Notes: generated by a model from the sequence alone, not told the origin. DNA of 54,035 nt from Candidatus Adlerbacteria bacterium (GCA_903851045.1 CAINNF010000018.1:67925-121959); one strand, 5' to 3'. Counted from the stretch's first letter, positions 9,553-20,959 are shown. Translations and numbers: made by a program.

Positions 9553-11478
9553 CTACTCACTCTTCACCATCTTCAAAAAGACGTCTTCGGGGATGTTGAC
9601 TCGCCCGCTCGCTTTCATTCTTGCTTTTCCTTTCTTTTGCTTCTCACGAAGTTTCATCTTGCGGGTAATGTCACCGCCGTACATGTGTTGGGTGACGTCT
9701 TTGGACATCGCCGAGAGCGTTCGGGACGAGAGTATGCGGCCGAGTGCTTGGCCTTGAATTTTGGTGGCGAACATCTGTCGCGGGAGGATGCCGTACAACT
9801 TCTCCACCGCCGCCTCGGCCTCCTCTTGGGCTCTATGCTTCGCTACGATACGCGAGAATGCAGGGACGAGGTCTTCGGCAACAAGCAGGTCGAGCCGCGC
9901 GACGTCGGCCAATCGAAGCTCCTGGAGCTGGTAGGATACCGAGCCATAGCCCGAGGAAACACTCTTTAATTTGTCGAAAAAGTTACGCATGAGTTCGCGC
10001 AGCGGCATCACCACCCTCACGATGACGCGACCCTCGGAGAACGTCTCGGTCGAATCGACCGCCGCCTCATGTTCGTAGAGCATCGGCATGAGGGAGCCAA
10101 GGTACTCCGTCGGGATGACGATCTGCGCGGTAACGTACGGCTCCCACACCTGGGCGATATCACCGAAGTCGGGAAATTGCATCGGTGAGTAGACGGTCTT
10201 TCGCTTGCCGTCCTTCGTCTCTATCTCGTACGTGATGGTCGGTGTCGTAATGACGAGGCCGATGTCGAACTCGCGGCGCAAACGCTCCGACACGATCTCC
10301 AGGTGGAGCATGCCAAGGAAACCACACCGATAGCCCCGCCCAAGCATGCCCGAGGACTCCTCTTCGTACGACAAAGAGGAGTCCGACAGCCGTAGTCGCG
10401 AAAGCGCTTGGCGCAGTGTCACGAACTCGTCTTGGCTTTCGGGATAGATACTCGCCCACACGACCGGCCGCGGCTCCGCATACCCCGGCAGCGGCGGCGT
10501 CTTTGACGCGAACGCGCGCACCGTGTCGCCCACGCGCGCCAACCCCGGTTCTTTGATGCCGGTCACTATGTAGCCGATGGAACCGGCAAAGAGGCCTTCG
10601 GAAAGCGGTGTCGGTGTCGGGGCGAAGGAGCCGACCTCGAGCGCGTTGAATTTTCTCCCCGTTGCGGAGAACTCCAACGTATCCCCTTTCTTCGCCGCAC
10701 CCTCGAACATGCGCACGTACACGATGACGCCCTGATGGTCGGAGTATTGAAAGTCAAAAATGAGCGCACGCGGATCGCTTTTGTGCCGACTAGCAGCAAC
10801 GGATTTTCCTCCACTACCGATGGATGCCGGAAAACGCTTCACAGGAAAATAGTCTGGCCGGCCGCCAGCCTGAACGGGAGATCCAAGGACTTTTTCCTGT
10901 GAAGCATTTTCCGGCACCTCTTCCGCGTTCCTCGGTGGCGGCACGCGCTGAATGACCGCTTGCAAAAGCTCTTCGACCCCCGCACCAGTGCGACCCGAAC
11001 ACAGCAAGACCTCGTCGGGCGAGATATCGAGCAGTGTCGCGACCTGAAGCACCACATCCTCCACATCCGCCAGCGGCGAATCGATCTTGGAGACCGCTGG
11101 CACTATCACGAGCCCAAGGTCGCGTGCGCTCCGAAGCGTCGTGAGCGTCTGGGCTTGTACACCCTGCGTGGCGTCCACGAGCAGTACCGCACCCTCTACC
11201 GCGGTCAGCGCACGCGAGACCTCGTAGGAGAAGTCGATGTGCCCTGGAGTGTCGATGAGGTGAAGCAGGTACTCGTCACCCCCGAGCTTGTAGCGCATCC
11301 GTACCGGCTGCATCTTGATGGTGATGCCACGCTCACGCTCCAACTCCATAGAGTCAAGCACCTGGTCGCGCATCTTGCGCTTCTCGATAGTGCCGGTCAG
11401 CTCCAAAAAGCGGTCAGCCAGCGTGGACTTGCCGTGGTCGATGTGGGCGATGATGCTGAAATTGCGTATATGCTGCAC
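9553..11478 (-). CDS. lepA: Elongation factor 4 (LepA) with in-frame palindromic insertion
   Basis: [43 protein letters not shown]-terminal [15 protein letters not shown]. Confidence 0.97.
   Translation of the reverse strand: MQHIRNFSIIAHIDHGKSTLADRFLELTGTIEKRKMRDQVLDSMELERERGITIKMQPVRMRYKLGGDEYLLHLIDTPGHIDFSYEVSRALTAVEGAVLLVDATQGVQAQTLTTLRSARDLGLVIVPAVSKIDSPLADVEDVVLQVATLLDISPDEVLLCSGRTGAGVEELLQAVIQRVPPPRNAEEVPENASQEKVLGSPVQAGGRPDYFPVKRFPASIGSGGKSVAASRHKSDPRALIFDFQYSDHQGVIVYVRMFEGAAKKGDTLEFSATGRKFNALEVGSFAPTPTPLSEGLFAGSIGYIVTGIKEPGLARVGDTVRAFASKTPPLPGYAEPRPVVWASIYPESQDEFVTLRQALSRLRLSDSSLSYEEESSGMLGRGYRCGFLGMLHLEIVSERLRREFDIGLVITTPTITYEIETKDGKRKTVYSPMQFPDFGDIAQVWEPYVTAQIVIPTEYLGSLMPMLYEHEAAVDSTETFSEGRVIVRVVMPLRELMRNFFDKLKSVSSGYGSVSYQLQELRLADVARLDLLVAEDLVPAFSRIVAKHRAQEEAEAAVEKLYGILPRQMFATKIQGQALGRILSSRTLSAMSKDVTQHMYGGDITRKMKLREKQKKGKARMKASGRVNIPEDVFLKMVKSE
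10825..10916. repeat. Quasi-palindromic element E2 (25-nt arms, 24/25 paired; 42-nt core), in frame within lepA
   Basis: tgccggaaaacgcttcacaggaaaa (10825-10849) vs ttttcctgtgaagcattttccggca (10892-10916). Confidence 0.95.
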
Positions 11479-11505
11479 ACTGGGCAGTCTAGCACCTCCG
11501 CAGCA

Positions 11506-13179
11506 TTAAGACGACACCTCGGTCGCTTCCAGCGGGGTGACGAATTTCTGTCTATATCGATGATGCAGTGCGGCAGCCGCTTCGGCGAGTTCCTTATTCT
11601 TAAGCAGTACGAGCACGAGCGCCGATACGACGAGCCCAAGCAGGCCCGACGTCGCTCCCTGGAGCAGTAGTCCGAAGGTCGTGTTTATCTCGCCAGCGGT
11701 ACCGGTCAGCAAAAGCACGACATAGGTCACGAACCCACCGATCACGGACGCCGAAAAGCTTTGGAATATGAGCGTCCCGAGTGCAAGATGTGACAACTTG
11801 AAGTCCTTGAGGAAGAAACTGTATCCGACCAGAAACTCGACGATCGAACCGAACGCATAACCCAACGAGAGCATCAACACCAACGTTCCTGGCACATCGG
11901 ACACGCGCAGCACCGTTTCGACGAAATACTGCACGACCAGATTCGTCTTAAAGAGCCATAGGAGCACGAGCGAGGAAAGGACGGATACCACCACGTCGAT
12001 CATGCCGTAATATAACGGTTTCTTCGTGTTACCGGCGGCATAGTAGGCGCGAGCGATCAGTAGTGTTATCGACTGTGCCGCAAGTGACAGGATGAACAGC
12101 GCGAGCGCCGCAGCCGTCAGTCGCGTCGCTCCCCAATCGAACGCGCCAGCACCGAGGATGACGCGCACCAGCTGCGCACGCAATACGATAATGAAAACCG
12201 TCGCAGGTATCGACCAAAAAAAGATATGCCGAAGTGCCGTATCGACATATCGACCGAACTCTGCATGATCCCCCGCCGCATGAAGCCTCGCCAGGGTCGG
12301 AAACGCCGCTACCGAATAGGACACACCAATGATCGTAAGCGGCACCGCCTGCAGGTTATACGCGAACATGAACACTGTGATAGTACCTGCCGACAAGTAG
12401 GATGCGAGCGCAACCAACGCCAACAGTGATATCTGTCCCGCCGCCAGCGCGAGCGTGCGAGGGAGCGAAAGCGCTAGGACCGCGATGAACTCCTTCATTA
12501 GTGTAGGTAGCGGGAGCGGCTCTCCGGCCTTTTCTCCGGCAAAGAACGGTAATTGAACGCACAGGTGCATGAGTGCGCCGAGTACCACACCCCACCCAAG
12601 CCCCGTCACCCCCATACGGGGATACAGTGCGACGATTCCGAAGATGATGCCAAGATTATATAGAAGCGGTGAGATCGAGTAGAGGAAGAACCGACTACGC
12701 AGCTGCGTAAGCGACGCGATGATGTTGGATGCACCGAGGAATATCGGCTGCAGCAGAAGTATACGAACCAACGACACGAGTTCGCCACTTTCGAGTCCTG
12801 GAGCTATGAGATGGACGATCTGGGGTACGAAGAAAGAGACGACCAGCGAGATCGTACCCATACAGACAAAGAAGAGGAATAGGATCTGTCGCAAGAAGAC
12901 GACCATGCGCGCTTCGCTCGCCTGACCCAGACGAGACAGGACAGGCAAAAGTGCATAGAGCGACAGGAGCGAAGCGAACGTAGCGAACAGGAAGTCAGGT
13001 ACCCGGAACGCCGCATAGTAGAGATCGAGCGTGTGGGACGCGCCGAACTGCCTCGCAAGCAAGTGGTCCCGCACCAATGCCAAGAGCTGCGAACCCAGCG
13101 CAAAAGCCGCCAGAAGATAGGCGGCTTCATGCATTCCTCGCACCTCTTTTCCTATCGCACTCAGAAAGGTTCGAACCAT
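11506..13179 (-). CDS. murJ: Lipid II flippase MurJ (MviN family)
   Basis: Polytopic 557 aa; [29 protein letters not shown]. Confidence 0.9.
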   Translation of the reverse strand: MVRTFLSAIGKEVRGMHEAAYLLAAFALGSQLLALVRDHLLARQFGASHTLDLYYAAFRVPDFLFATFASLLSLYALLPVLSRLGQASEARMVVFLRQILFLFFVCMGTISLVVSFFVPQIVHLIAPGLESGELVSLVRILLLQPIFLGASNIIASLTQLRSRFFLYSISPLLYNLGIIFGIVALYPRMGVTGLGWGVVLGALMHLCVQLPFFAGEKAGEPLPLPTLMKEFIAVLALSLPRTLALAAGQISLLALVALASYLSAGTITVFMFAYNLQAVPLTIIGVSYSVAAFPTLARLHAAGDHAEFGRYVDTALRHIFFWSIPATVFIIVLRAQLVRVILGAGAFDWGATRLTAAALALFILSLAAQSITLLIARAYYAAGNTKKPLYYGMIDVVVSVLSSLVLLWLFKTNLVVQYFVETVLRVSDVPGTLVLMLSLGYAFGSIVEFLVGYSFFLKDFKLSHLALGTLIFQSFSASVIGGFVTYVVLLLTGTAGEINTTFGLLLQGATSGLLGLVVSALVLVLLKNKELAEAAAALHHRYRQKFVTPLEATEVSS

Positions 13180-13188
13180 TCCCTTATC

Positions 13189-15513
13189 TTACTGCGAAAT
13201 AGGGGCAGTTGTCCTGTTTTGTGGTGTCGGAGTCACTGGAGGCTGCGCGTTCGTGAATGGATTCCTGCCAGCCTGTAGGTTGCTCAGGATCAATTTCACC
13301 TCCTGGTTGTCTGGATTGCTCGTTGCGAGATCGGTGAACTGCGTGATCGCATCAGGGGTGCGATTCTGCGCCGCATAGGAGAGCCCGAGGAAGTACTTCG
13401 CGTTCGCGTAGTCGCTTTGGAGCTTCAGCGCCTGCTCGAGCGGTACGATAGCATCCTTAGTATCACCTGCCGAGTAGTAGAGCAAACCGAGCTCGAACCA
13501 GATGGAGGGAACTCCCGGGGCGCTTTGCACCGCCGCCGTTGCAGCCTTGATCGCGCTCGGAATATCCTTCTGAGCGACATCGAGCTGCACGACATAGAGT
13601 ATCGCGTCGGTATAGTCGGGCTTCAGGGTCAGCGACTGCTGCAGCGCACTGGTCACGCCAGCGAGATTCCCTTTGACCGTTTCAAGACGAGCGACCAGGA
13701 GTGGGATCTGCGGGTTGGTCGGATTAAGCAGCTCGCCCACTTGATACATTTGCTTCGCGTTATCGTACGCGTTCGCGACTCCGAGGGAGTTGAGATAATC
13801 GTACACTCGGCCCAAAGAAACGTACACGCGGTAGTCGTTCGGGTCGAGCGCGAGCGCCGATTTGCCGAGCGGAATGATCTTTTGAGCCTCTGCGGCAAAG
13901 TCCTGCACCTGCTGCGGTGTCGGGGATGTGCCGACAGCGCCTATCTGTTGGAGTCGTGCGAGACCGGCGTCGATACCGAGTCGAAGACCATCACTTGTTT
14001 GCTCTATACCTAACGAGGACGCGGAAAAGGTCTCTGCTTGTGCCACATCACCCTGCTGCAGCGCGATGAGACCCTGGTTCGTATACACTTCCGCAACATA
14101 GCGACGCGCGACGGACTCCGCGCTCCAACCGACCAAGAGCACCAACACGATGGACGCGAAGATGATCGTCGCTTGCATGCCTTGTGACGGTGCATGCTCT
14201 GCCACACCTTCGACCTGGCGCTTGTTGAACACGAACCCTAGTGTTGCCCCGGAGAGCGCGAACGCCAAGAGCAAGATGGCGGGACTCGGCACATAAAAGA
14301 GCAGGCTTGCCCACAGATAGATCGAGCTTGTCGCAAGATAGGTCACGAACAGCTTCTCTCGCTGACCGAAGTGTGATGATCGCAACGTGTATACAAGACC
14401 GATCAATACGAGAATGAACGGCATGAACCACGCAAGAGCACCCAGCACACCAACAGAACTGAGCGCGGTAACGAAACTGCTGTATCCGACATTGAAGTCA
14501 AGGTTCCAGAACGGCGTCTGGTTGACCGAAAGAGGTTTATGTACCAACCATTCCTGACCGAACGTCTGAGGGCCGGTACCGAACACGAATCGTTCGAGTG
14601 AGGAGCCGTGCGCCGCCTTCACGACATCAAGCGACGACGCGAGGTTCGGACGAATCTCCAACGACGATACCGGGAAGATGTTCGTCAGTCCGGTGTTGAC
14701 GACCGCTCCCCACAACAGGAAGAGGGTGCTTACCAGTATCCCAATGACCGGCACCCACGGTACCTGCTTTACATAGTTTGCGGAGTCCGAAGGTCGCCTG
14801 GTCACATATGACCACAAAGCCACTATGATCGAAAAGACGAGCAGTAACGACCATATGAGGGGGAAGTTGATGATGGCGAGGAGGACGACCGACGCGATCG
14901 CAACGATCGAAGCAAAGATACGCTTTTGTAGCGACGTAATGAATTCGAGCGACAAAAGAAGCAGGAGCGGTATCAACCCTACCAGAAGACCGAGGTCGTT
15001 CCATTTGCCGACCAGGTTGACCGAATGGTCTGAGAATGCGCTCGGTAGCACCACTGAGCCGAACAGAATGACGATGAACTGAAAGACCGCCGCGAATGCC
15101 GCGGCACCCGCCAGCCCAATAAACAGCACACGAACGGACCAGAGATTCCGGAAGAGACCTATCCCGAGCACATAGACCAAGAAGCCCAAGATCACAAAAA
15201 GGACGGTATCCGACTCGATTGCGAATCCGCTAAAGCCGACCGTCCGGTCTATAGAGAAAGCATATGAGAGGAGGTATCCGATCGGAAGTATCGCTCCCAG
15301 GAGTATCAGTAACGGACTTCGTTCACGCAGGAGTGACCGCGCACCGCCGCCAACAACGAACAAAATAGAAGCGATGAACAGACATGCGGCAACTATCGCC
15401 GTCTTACCAAGCTGAAGTGGGAACCAAGGACTAGGGATGATAAATAATAATCCGAGAACAAGGCCTGCTACATAGAAGCCCTGAGCCCACGAAAGAAAAC
15501 GTGTATTGCGCAT
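13189..15513 (-). CDS. O-antigen ligase/Wzy-like membrane protein with C-terminal TPRs
   Basis: About 12 TM N-terminus followed by repeated TPR-like units. Confidence 0.75.
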   Translation of the reverse strand: MRNTRFLSWAQGFYVAGLVLGLLFIIPSPWFPLQLGKTAIVAACLFIASILFVVGGGARSLLRERSPLLILLGAILPIGYLLSYAFSIDRTVGFSGFAIESDTVLFVILGFLVYVLGIGLFRNLWSVRVLFIGLAGAAAFAAVFQFIVILFGSVVLPSAFSDHSVNLVGKWNDLGLLVGLIPLLLLLSLEFITSLQKRIFASIVAIASVVLLAIINFPLIWSLLLVFSIIVALWSYVTRRPSDSANYVKQVPWVPVIGILVSTLFLLWGAVVNTGLTNIFPVSSLEIRPNLASSLDVVKAAHGSSLERFVFGTGPQTFGQEWLVHKPLSVNQTPFWNLDFNVGYSSFVTALSSVGVLGALAWFMPFILVLIGLVYTLRSSHFGQREKLFVTYLATSSIYLWASLLFYVPSPAILLLAFALSGATLGFVFNKRQVEGVAEHAPSQGMQATIIFASIVLVLLVGWSAESVARRYVAEVYTNQGLIALQQGDVAQAETFSASSLGIEQTSDGLRLGIDAGLARLQQIGAVGTSPTPQQVQDFAAEAQKIIPLGKSALALDPNDYRVYVSLGRVYDYLNSLGVANAYDNAKQMYQVGELLNPTNPQIPLLVARLETVKGNLAGVTSALQQSLTLKPDYTDAILYVVQLDVAQKDIPSAIKAATAAVQSAPGVPSIWFELGLLYYSAGDTKDAIVPLEQALKLQSDYANAKYFLGLSYAAQNRTPDAITQFTDLATSNPDNQEVKLILSNLQAGRNPFTNAQPPVTPTPQNRTTAPISQ

Positions 15514-15569
15514 AGTGACCAGTATAGTACAGACTTATGAAAAACAAGACTCATCAATCCACAGATGCA

Positions 15570-15592
15570 AAACCCCGCCTGTTCGGCGGGGT
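15570..15592 (-). terminator. Terminator 3' of rnpB
   Basis: ccccgccgaacaggcggggtttt on the minus strand. Confidence 0.8.
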
Positions 15593-15606
15593 CATCGCAT
15601 ATCTAA

Positions 15607-16058
15607 CGCGCGCGTCGATAAGCCGAATTCTGTTTCATCCGCTGTAGCTTGAGCGAAGGCGGATCCGCCTTCGCCGAGGCTTCGGCGGACAAGGCAACAA
15701 TTTATCTGGGCCCGATGTCACCATCGGGCTCAAGCGGTACTTCCCGGCAAGCCGGGACACGACCTTGCACCCAAGCAAGGGTTTAGCCGTTTCACCCCTC
15801 GACTTCGCTCGGGGCAAACCCCACGCTTTCGCTTGGAGTCGACCTGATTTCGTCGAGGACTCACCCCGTAAGTGACGAATCACCGCATGGGGTGCCTTCG
15901 GCTTTCGCCTCCGGCGTCTCTGCTCGCACCTCTGGTGCCCGTTAGAAGCACACGACAGGGGTTACCTGCTGCTCTGCTCCAGTGCCATAACGGCACTGGG
16001 GGTGTTCGGACTTTCCTCCCCGACCCTTACGGGTCGGAGTAGCTGCCTGACGCGCTTG
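15607..16058 (-). ncRNA. rnpB: RNase P RNA (class A-like), with palindromic insertion near the 3' end
   Basis: Minus strand has gaggaaagtccgaac, ctaacgggcacc, acagaattcggcttatcga (P4 halves) and a terminal gcgcgtc/gacgcgc pairing. Confidence 0.92.
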
Positions 16059-16060
16059 TG

Positions 16061-16567
16061 CTATTGTACCACGATTTTCTGACCGACCGCAATACCTTTG
16101 GCGGCAGTGTATCCAGCAGGCACCTCGAGCACGTACCGCGCCAATACCGATGGTCGAAACACGTTCGGGTAGGTACTCGGCGCAAGGTCTTGGTCGACCG
16201 TAACGATGGTGCCGCTCGCATCAGCCCATATGATATCTAACGAGAACAGCATGTCCTTCATCCAAAAACCTTCGCTCATTGGCGGGTCGAAGACGAACAA
16301 CATACCGGTCCCCTCCGCAAGGGACGAGCGACCGGACAAACCATCTTGCTGTTCTTGCGGTGTCGAAGCGATCTCCACCGTAAGACTATTGTTGCCTATG
16401 GTGATAGTTTTTGTTGGGAGCATGGATTGTCCGCTCGTCAAAGCTGCGGGTGGGGTCGCGACCGGTTGGACGACGGGCGTCCGCGTAGCGTAACTCAGGA
16501 CGACCACGCCGACAATCACCACCATCGCAACGACCACCACACCCGCGTTCAGTGTCTTTTTTATCAC
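16061..16567 (-). CDS. DUF192 family protein with N-terminal TM/signal anchor
   Basis: GLSGRSSLAEGTGMLFVFDPPMSEGFWMKDMLFSLDIIW. Confidence 0.88.
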   Translation of the reverse strand: MIKKTLNAGVVVVAMVVIVGVVVLSYATRTPVVQPVATPPAALTSGQSMLPTKTITIGNNSLTVEIASTPQEQQDGLSGRSSLAEGTGMLFVFDPPMSEGFWMKDMLFSLDIIWADASGTIVTVDQDLAPSTYPNVFRPSVLARYVLEVPAGYTAAKGIAVGQKIVVQ

Positions 16568-16645
16568 AACAGTAGTATATCAAAAACAGATGTCCGTCGT
16601 GGCAGTATTGTATAATATGACTTTTATGGTACAATTTCACCAACG

Positions 16646-17368
16646 ATGACCCCTATCATCATAAGTATCGCAGCCGGATGTTCGACGCTCGTCGGAGGAC
16701 TGTTGGCGCTGCGTTTGCGTGACCGACTACATCTTATCCTCGGTTTTAGCGCCGGTGCGGTGGTCGCCGTCGCCTTCTTCGACCTGATGCCGGAGGCGCT
16801 GCGTTTGAGCGACACGGTGTTCGGTGTGGAAAATATCGTCTCGTGCGTGGCGCTCGGCTTCCTCCTCTATCTCCTGCTCGACCGGCTGCTGCTGCTCCAC
16901 AACCATGCGCACGAGGACCACGAACACGACGCCCCTCTCGGGCATGTACGGGCTGGTTCGCTGTCCCTCCACAGCTTTCTCGACGGCATCGGCATCGGAC
17001 TCGCCTTTCAAGTGTCGGCAGGTGTCGGCGCGGTCGTTGCGCTCGCGGTGCTAGCGCACGATTTCTCTGACGGCATCAATACCGTCAATGTCGTCGTACG
17101 CTACGGCAACGACCGCACGTCCGCCCTTCGCTGGCTTATCGTCGACGCGCTGGCACCCATCCTCGGTGTCGTCACCACTCTTTTCTTCAGACTTCCCGAA
17201 GCCGAGCTTGGCGTCTTGCTCGCCATGTTCGCAGGATTCTTCCTCTACATCGGCGCAAGCGACCTAGTACCCGAAAGTCACCACGTTCACCCCACCTTTT
17301 GGACCACCGCGATGACCATCTTTGGTGCCGCCTTTCTTTTTGCCGTGATCCGTTTAGCGAGTCTTTGA
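16646..17368 (+). CDS. ZIP family metal transporter
   Basis: SLHSFLDGIGIGLAFQ, AHDFSDGINTV, His-rich loop HNHAHEDHEHD. Confidence 0.88.
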   Translation: MTPIIISIAAGCSTLVGGLLALRLRDRLHLILGFSAGAVVAVAFFDLMPEALRLSDTVFGVENIVSCVALGFLLYLLLDRLLLLHNHAHEDHEHDAPLGHVRAGSLSLHSFLDGIGIGLAFQVSAGVGAVVALAVLAHDFSDGINTVNVVVRYGNDRTSALRWLIVDALAPILGVVTTLFFRLPEAELGVLLAMFAGFFLYIGASDLVPESHHVHPTFWTTAMTIFGAAFLFAVIRLASL

Positions 17369-17389
17369 GCCTGACATCAATCGTACTCG

Positions 17390-19156
17390 CTATACGAACC
17401 CGTGCTTTTGGTGCTCCCACATACGTTTGAAGATGCCGTCTTCGGTGGCAAGCAGTGCTTGGGGGCTGCCACTTTCGAGTATGGTGCCCTGCTCCATGAC
17501 GATGATCCGATCCATCGCACGCAGGGTCGAAAGACGGTGCGCTATGGCGACGACCGTACTGCGGGCGAAGAGCTCTTGGAGACCGTCTTGCACCAGGGCC
17601 TCGCTTTCGCTGTCGAGCGCGCTCGTGGCCTCGTCAAGCACGAGTATGGGTGCCGCCTTCAATATCGCGCGCGCCAGCGCGATACGCTGGCGCTGCCCGC
17701 CGGAGAGCTTTACTCCTCGCTCGCCCACTTTGGTGTCGTAGCCCTGTGGCAAAGCGGCGATGAATTCGTGCGCATGCGCTTGTTCGCTCGCACGAAGCAC
17801 CTCGTCCCGTGTGGCGGACGGTCGCGCGTAGTGGATGTTCTCGAACAGTGTTCGATGAAAAAGCGAGGTGTCCTGCGGCACGTACGACACCAGCGTACGC
17901 AGTGTGTCGAGCGTCAGATCGCCAACCGGTACCCCACCCAGAGAGATGATCCCCTGCTGCGGTTCGTACTGTCGCAGCAGGAGCTTGATGAGCGTGCTTT
18001 TCCCCGCACCCGAAGCACCAACGATCCCGACCCGCTCGCCTTCGCGGATATGGAGCGAGAAGTGTGCGAACACGTCCGTACTCGTGCCTGGGTATCGAAA
18101 CCCAACATCTTCGAATACGAGGTCGCGTGGACCCTGTGTCACGCTGACAGCGCCACCCACCAGCTCGGTGTCGGACGCCTGCAAACTGTGTACCGCGTCA
18201 GAGAGTTCGCCGAACTCACGAATGACATGCATAATCATCTCCCCGAGGTTCCAGATAGCGCCGGTGAGTTGTGGAATTATGGCCGCAACAATGACGAACC
18301 CGCCGACCGTCAGTTCGCCGATCGTAAAGAGATACACGCTCACCACGACGAGCGCCGTCGCGAGCACGACGATACTGATCCCCTCTTGGAACTTGTTGCT
18401 TACGTTCGCCCAACGGGTCCGTTTTTCGACACCGACGAGTCCGCGAACCGTCGCGCGATGCAGCGACTGCTCGTGCGACACCGCACCGAACGCATGCACG
18501 AGCGGCACGTTCCCGAACGTGTCGACGATGGTGCCACTGAGTCCCGCGTGCGCACTCGCGACTTCCTGCGAGAGCCGGTGACTCCAGCGCAGGAGCGGTA
18601 TCGAACTACCGATGAAGAGCACGGACCACGCCAGGAACGTGTAGAGAAGGTACACGTGCGTTATCGCCAAGAGCACACCTGCGGAGACGAGGGCGAGCAC
18701 GACCCAGATCGTCTGCCACGGAAAGAGTTCGACGAAGAACACCGATGCGGTACCCACCTGCTGTATGCGCCTACCGAGGTCGCCTGATAGTTTGTCTTCG
18801 AAGTAGGAGGTCGGGCGTTTGAGTATACGGCTGTACAGGTCGTTCGTGATACGCTCGAACACCGACGTCGTGATGTATATCTCGCATATGTGCGCGACCC
18901 GAAAACAGATCTCGCATGCCAGCAACAACACCCCGATGGCCACCACCGGGAACAGGAACAGGTGGAACGGGGGCATCGCCGGCGCGCGGGTCGCATCGTC
19001 TACGATCATTTTAAGGAAATACGGCAAGCTATACTCGCAGGCGTTCCCCAAGGCAACGAGCGAGAACATGAGCACGATCCGCCAGCGCCACGGCGAAAGC
19101 GCGTACCCAAGGGTGCGCCACGGCGACCGCAAGAATTCGGACCGGTCCTGCATCAT
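17390..19156 (-). CDS. ABC transporter, fused permease/ATPase
   Basis: GASGAGKSTLIKLL (Walker A), LSGGQRQRIALARA, ILVLDEATSALD. Confidence 0.92.
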   Translation of the reverse strand: MMQDRSEFLRSPWRTLGYALSPWRWRIVLMFSLVALGNACEYSLPYFLKMIVDDATRAPAMPPFHLFLFPVVAIGVLLLACEICFRVAHICEIYITTSVFERITNDLYSRILKRPTSYFEDKLSGDLGRRIQQVGTASVFFVELFPWQTIWVVLALVSAGVLLAITHVYLLYTFLAWSVLFIGSSIPLLRWSHRLSQEVASAHAGLSGTIVDTFGNVPLVHAFGAVSHEQSLHRATVRGLVGVEKRTRWANVSNKFQEGISIVVLATALVVVSVYLFTIGELTVGGFVIVAAIIPQLTGAIWNLGEMIMHVIREFGELSDAVHSLQASDTELVGGAVSVTQGPRDLVFEDVGFRYPGTSTDVFAHFSLHIREGERVGIVGASGAGKSTLIKLLLRQYEPQQGIISLGGVPVGDLTLDTLRTLVSYVPQDTSLFHRTLFENIHYARPSATRDEVLRASEQAHAHEFIAALPQGYDTKVGERGVKLSGGQRQRIALARAILKAAPILVLDEATSALDSESEALVQDGLQELFARSTVVAIAHRLSTLRAMDRIIVMEQGTILESGSPQALLATEDGIFKRMWEHQKHGFV

Positions 19157-19229
19157 AGAGCCACAGTACCAAAAAGCGACCAAAGCCACCATCACCCCAT
19201 ACGGTCTCTCGTCCGTGTACAATGACCAT

Positions 19230-20696
19230 ATGCACATCGTGGCGTGGGCACACAAGCACGTCGGTATCATATTGGTCACGCTCGTGATGCTCTGGACGAG
19301 CGTCGCGGTGGTGTACCACCTTGGCACGGAGCCGCTGCAAGACTACGACGAGTCGACGTATGCCCAAGTGGCGCACGAGATACGTACCGAGCATCATCTA
19401 TGCTCGCTCACATACGCGGGCAACGCCTACGTCAGGAAGCCACCACTGTTGTTTTGGTTCATGAGCGCAAGCGGATCGGTCCTTGGTGAGACACCGTTCG
19501 ACTTGCGGCTACCGTCCGCACTATCCGGTATCGCGCTCGTCGCATTGGTCATACTGCTGGCGTTCGAGTTGTCGGGCAGCAGTATACTCGCAGCGTTCGC
19601 AGGAGCCATACTCGCGACGACCAGTCCATATATCGAAGCAGCACGGCAGGTGCGCATGGACGTGCTCGTCACCTTATGTATCGTAGCGACGGTGTACTTC
19701 TTCGTGCGAGCCATGCGTGCGCCCACACAGACCCAACAGGGATGGTTCCTGTTGTTCGGAGTCGCAGCAGGTCTCGCGATACTCGCAAAAAGCGTCATTG
19801 CGGCGTTCGCGCTCGTACCAGTGATGTGCATCATCGTCCTCTGTCGCCAACTGGCGGTACTGTGGAATAAACGACTTTGGTATGGCATCGGTGCCACCAT
19901 CTTTGTCGCGGCGCCGTGGCACATCTACGAGACCGTCCGGCTTGGGTCTGTGTTTTGGCAGCAATATATCGGAGTCGAAGTTATCGCCCGAACACACACG
20001 AACGCGTTCGGTACGGTAATAAATACCAACGACATCCTGTTGCGTTATTTTGAGCAATTCTGCCAACCCTGGCTATTGTTGTCATGTATCTCAGGCGCAC
20101 TCCTGGTGGTCGGATGGTCGACGATCGAGTGCCAGCGACGTGCGTTCGTCGTGTCATGCATCATAACGGTCACCTGTATAGCGACGCTCTTCTTCTCGAC
20201 CGCCACGAAAGCCCCGACCTACTTTCTACCACTGTACCCGTTCGCAGCGCTCGCGATCGCGCTCTCGATCCCGCCGATACCGTCTCGCCTTTTGCGAGCA
20301 CTGCTGCCGGGCGTCCTTGTGTGCCTGGTGTTGGTGGCGGCGCAGTTCACAATCTATAATGCCTATCACCTGAACCCGTACTATGCGTACACGGTCACGC
20401 TCGCACAGGAGGAATCGGTCGTCGCGGCGCTTATCAACAAGACCCCTCTCGCGACTCCCTGGTATGCGTATGGCGATGAGGAGCTCGGGAGCATCAAATT
20501 CTATACCCAGCGGCTCGATCCGCTGGCGGTGAGCGACACGAGCACACCAACACCTGGCTCCCTGATCGTCACCTACTCGAGCGCGTACGCGAATTTTTTG
20601 AAAGAGTACCCGACCATCACCACCACGACACTGTATCGAGGAAGGCACGTAACGCTCCTGCGGGTCGTTCAACCAAAAGAGATGTTCCGTAGATAG
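19230..20696 (+). CDS. GT39/ArnT-like glycosyltransferase (membrane)
   Basis: EPLQDYDESTYAQVAHEI, YVRKPPLLFWFMSAS, multi-TM. Confidence 0.85.
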   Translation: MHIVAWAHKHVGIILVTLVMLWTSVAVVYHLGTEPLQDYDESTYAQVAHEIRTEHHLCSLTYAGNAYVRKPPLLFWFMSASGSVLGETPFDLRLPSALSGIALVALVILLAFELSGSSILAAFAGAILATTSPYIEAARQVRMDVLVTLCIVATVYFFVRAMRAPTQTQQGWFLLFGVAAGLAILAKSVIAAFALVPVMCIIVLCRQLAVLWNKRLWYGIGATIFVAAPWHIYETVRLGSVFWQQYIGVEVIARTHTNAFGTVINTNDILLRYFEQFCQPWLLLSCISGALLVVGWSTIECQRRAFVVSCIITVTCIATLFFSTATKAPTYFLPLYPFAALAIALSIPPIPSRLLRALLPGVLVCLVLVAAQFTIYNAYHLNPYYAYTVTLAQEESVVAALINKTPLATPWYAYGDEELGSIKFYTQRLDPLAVSDTSTPTPGSLIVTYSSAYANFLKEYPTITTTTLYRGRHVTLLRVVQPKEMFRR

Positions 20697-20923
20697 ATGA
20701 ACAGCGAAAGTGTTTGTGCGCTCATGAACACGGCGTCGCGGATATGTATCGAGTACACGAGCGTAATGAGCGTGCCCACGATACTGAGATACCAGAACAC
20801 GCGAGGGATGACGACCTTTTTCTCCTTCTCGGATGCCCACCACTGCACTACGAAACGCAAAAAGAACACGAACTGACCAAAGAATCCTACCGCGAGCCAT
20901 AGATATGCGACAGGTATGGTCAT
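20669..20923 (-). CDS. Lipid A biosynthesis N-terminal domain (LAB_N)-like small membrane protein
   Basis: GFFGQFVFFLRFVVQWWASEKEKKVVIPRVFWYLSIVGTLITLVYSI. Confidence 0.85.
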   Translation of the reverse strand: MTIPVAYLWLAVGFFGQFVFFLRFVVQWWASEKEKKVVIPRVFWYLSIVGTLITLVYSIHIRDAVFMSAQTLSLFIYLRNISFG

Positions 20924-20959
20924 AGGAGTGTGTCAGCTCAGTATACCGCGTTCGCCCGC

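Noticed and set aside
10960-11670. 236-aa plus-strand ORF opposite lepA/murJ
   Set aside because: Antisense shadow of strongly supported coding sequence.
13417-13900. Tandem DNA repeat in the TPR region of the O-antigen ligase-like gene
   Set aside because: Repetition is at protein level (TPR motifs), not an exact nucleotide repeat.
17402-18787. 461-aa plus-strand ORF opposite the ABC transporter
   Set aside because: Antisense shadow ORF, rich in Arg/His/Glu as expected for the reverse of a high-GC coding strand.
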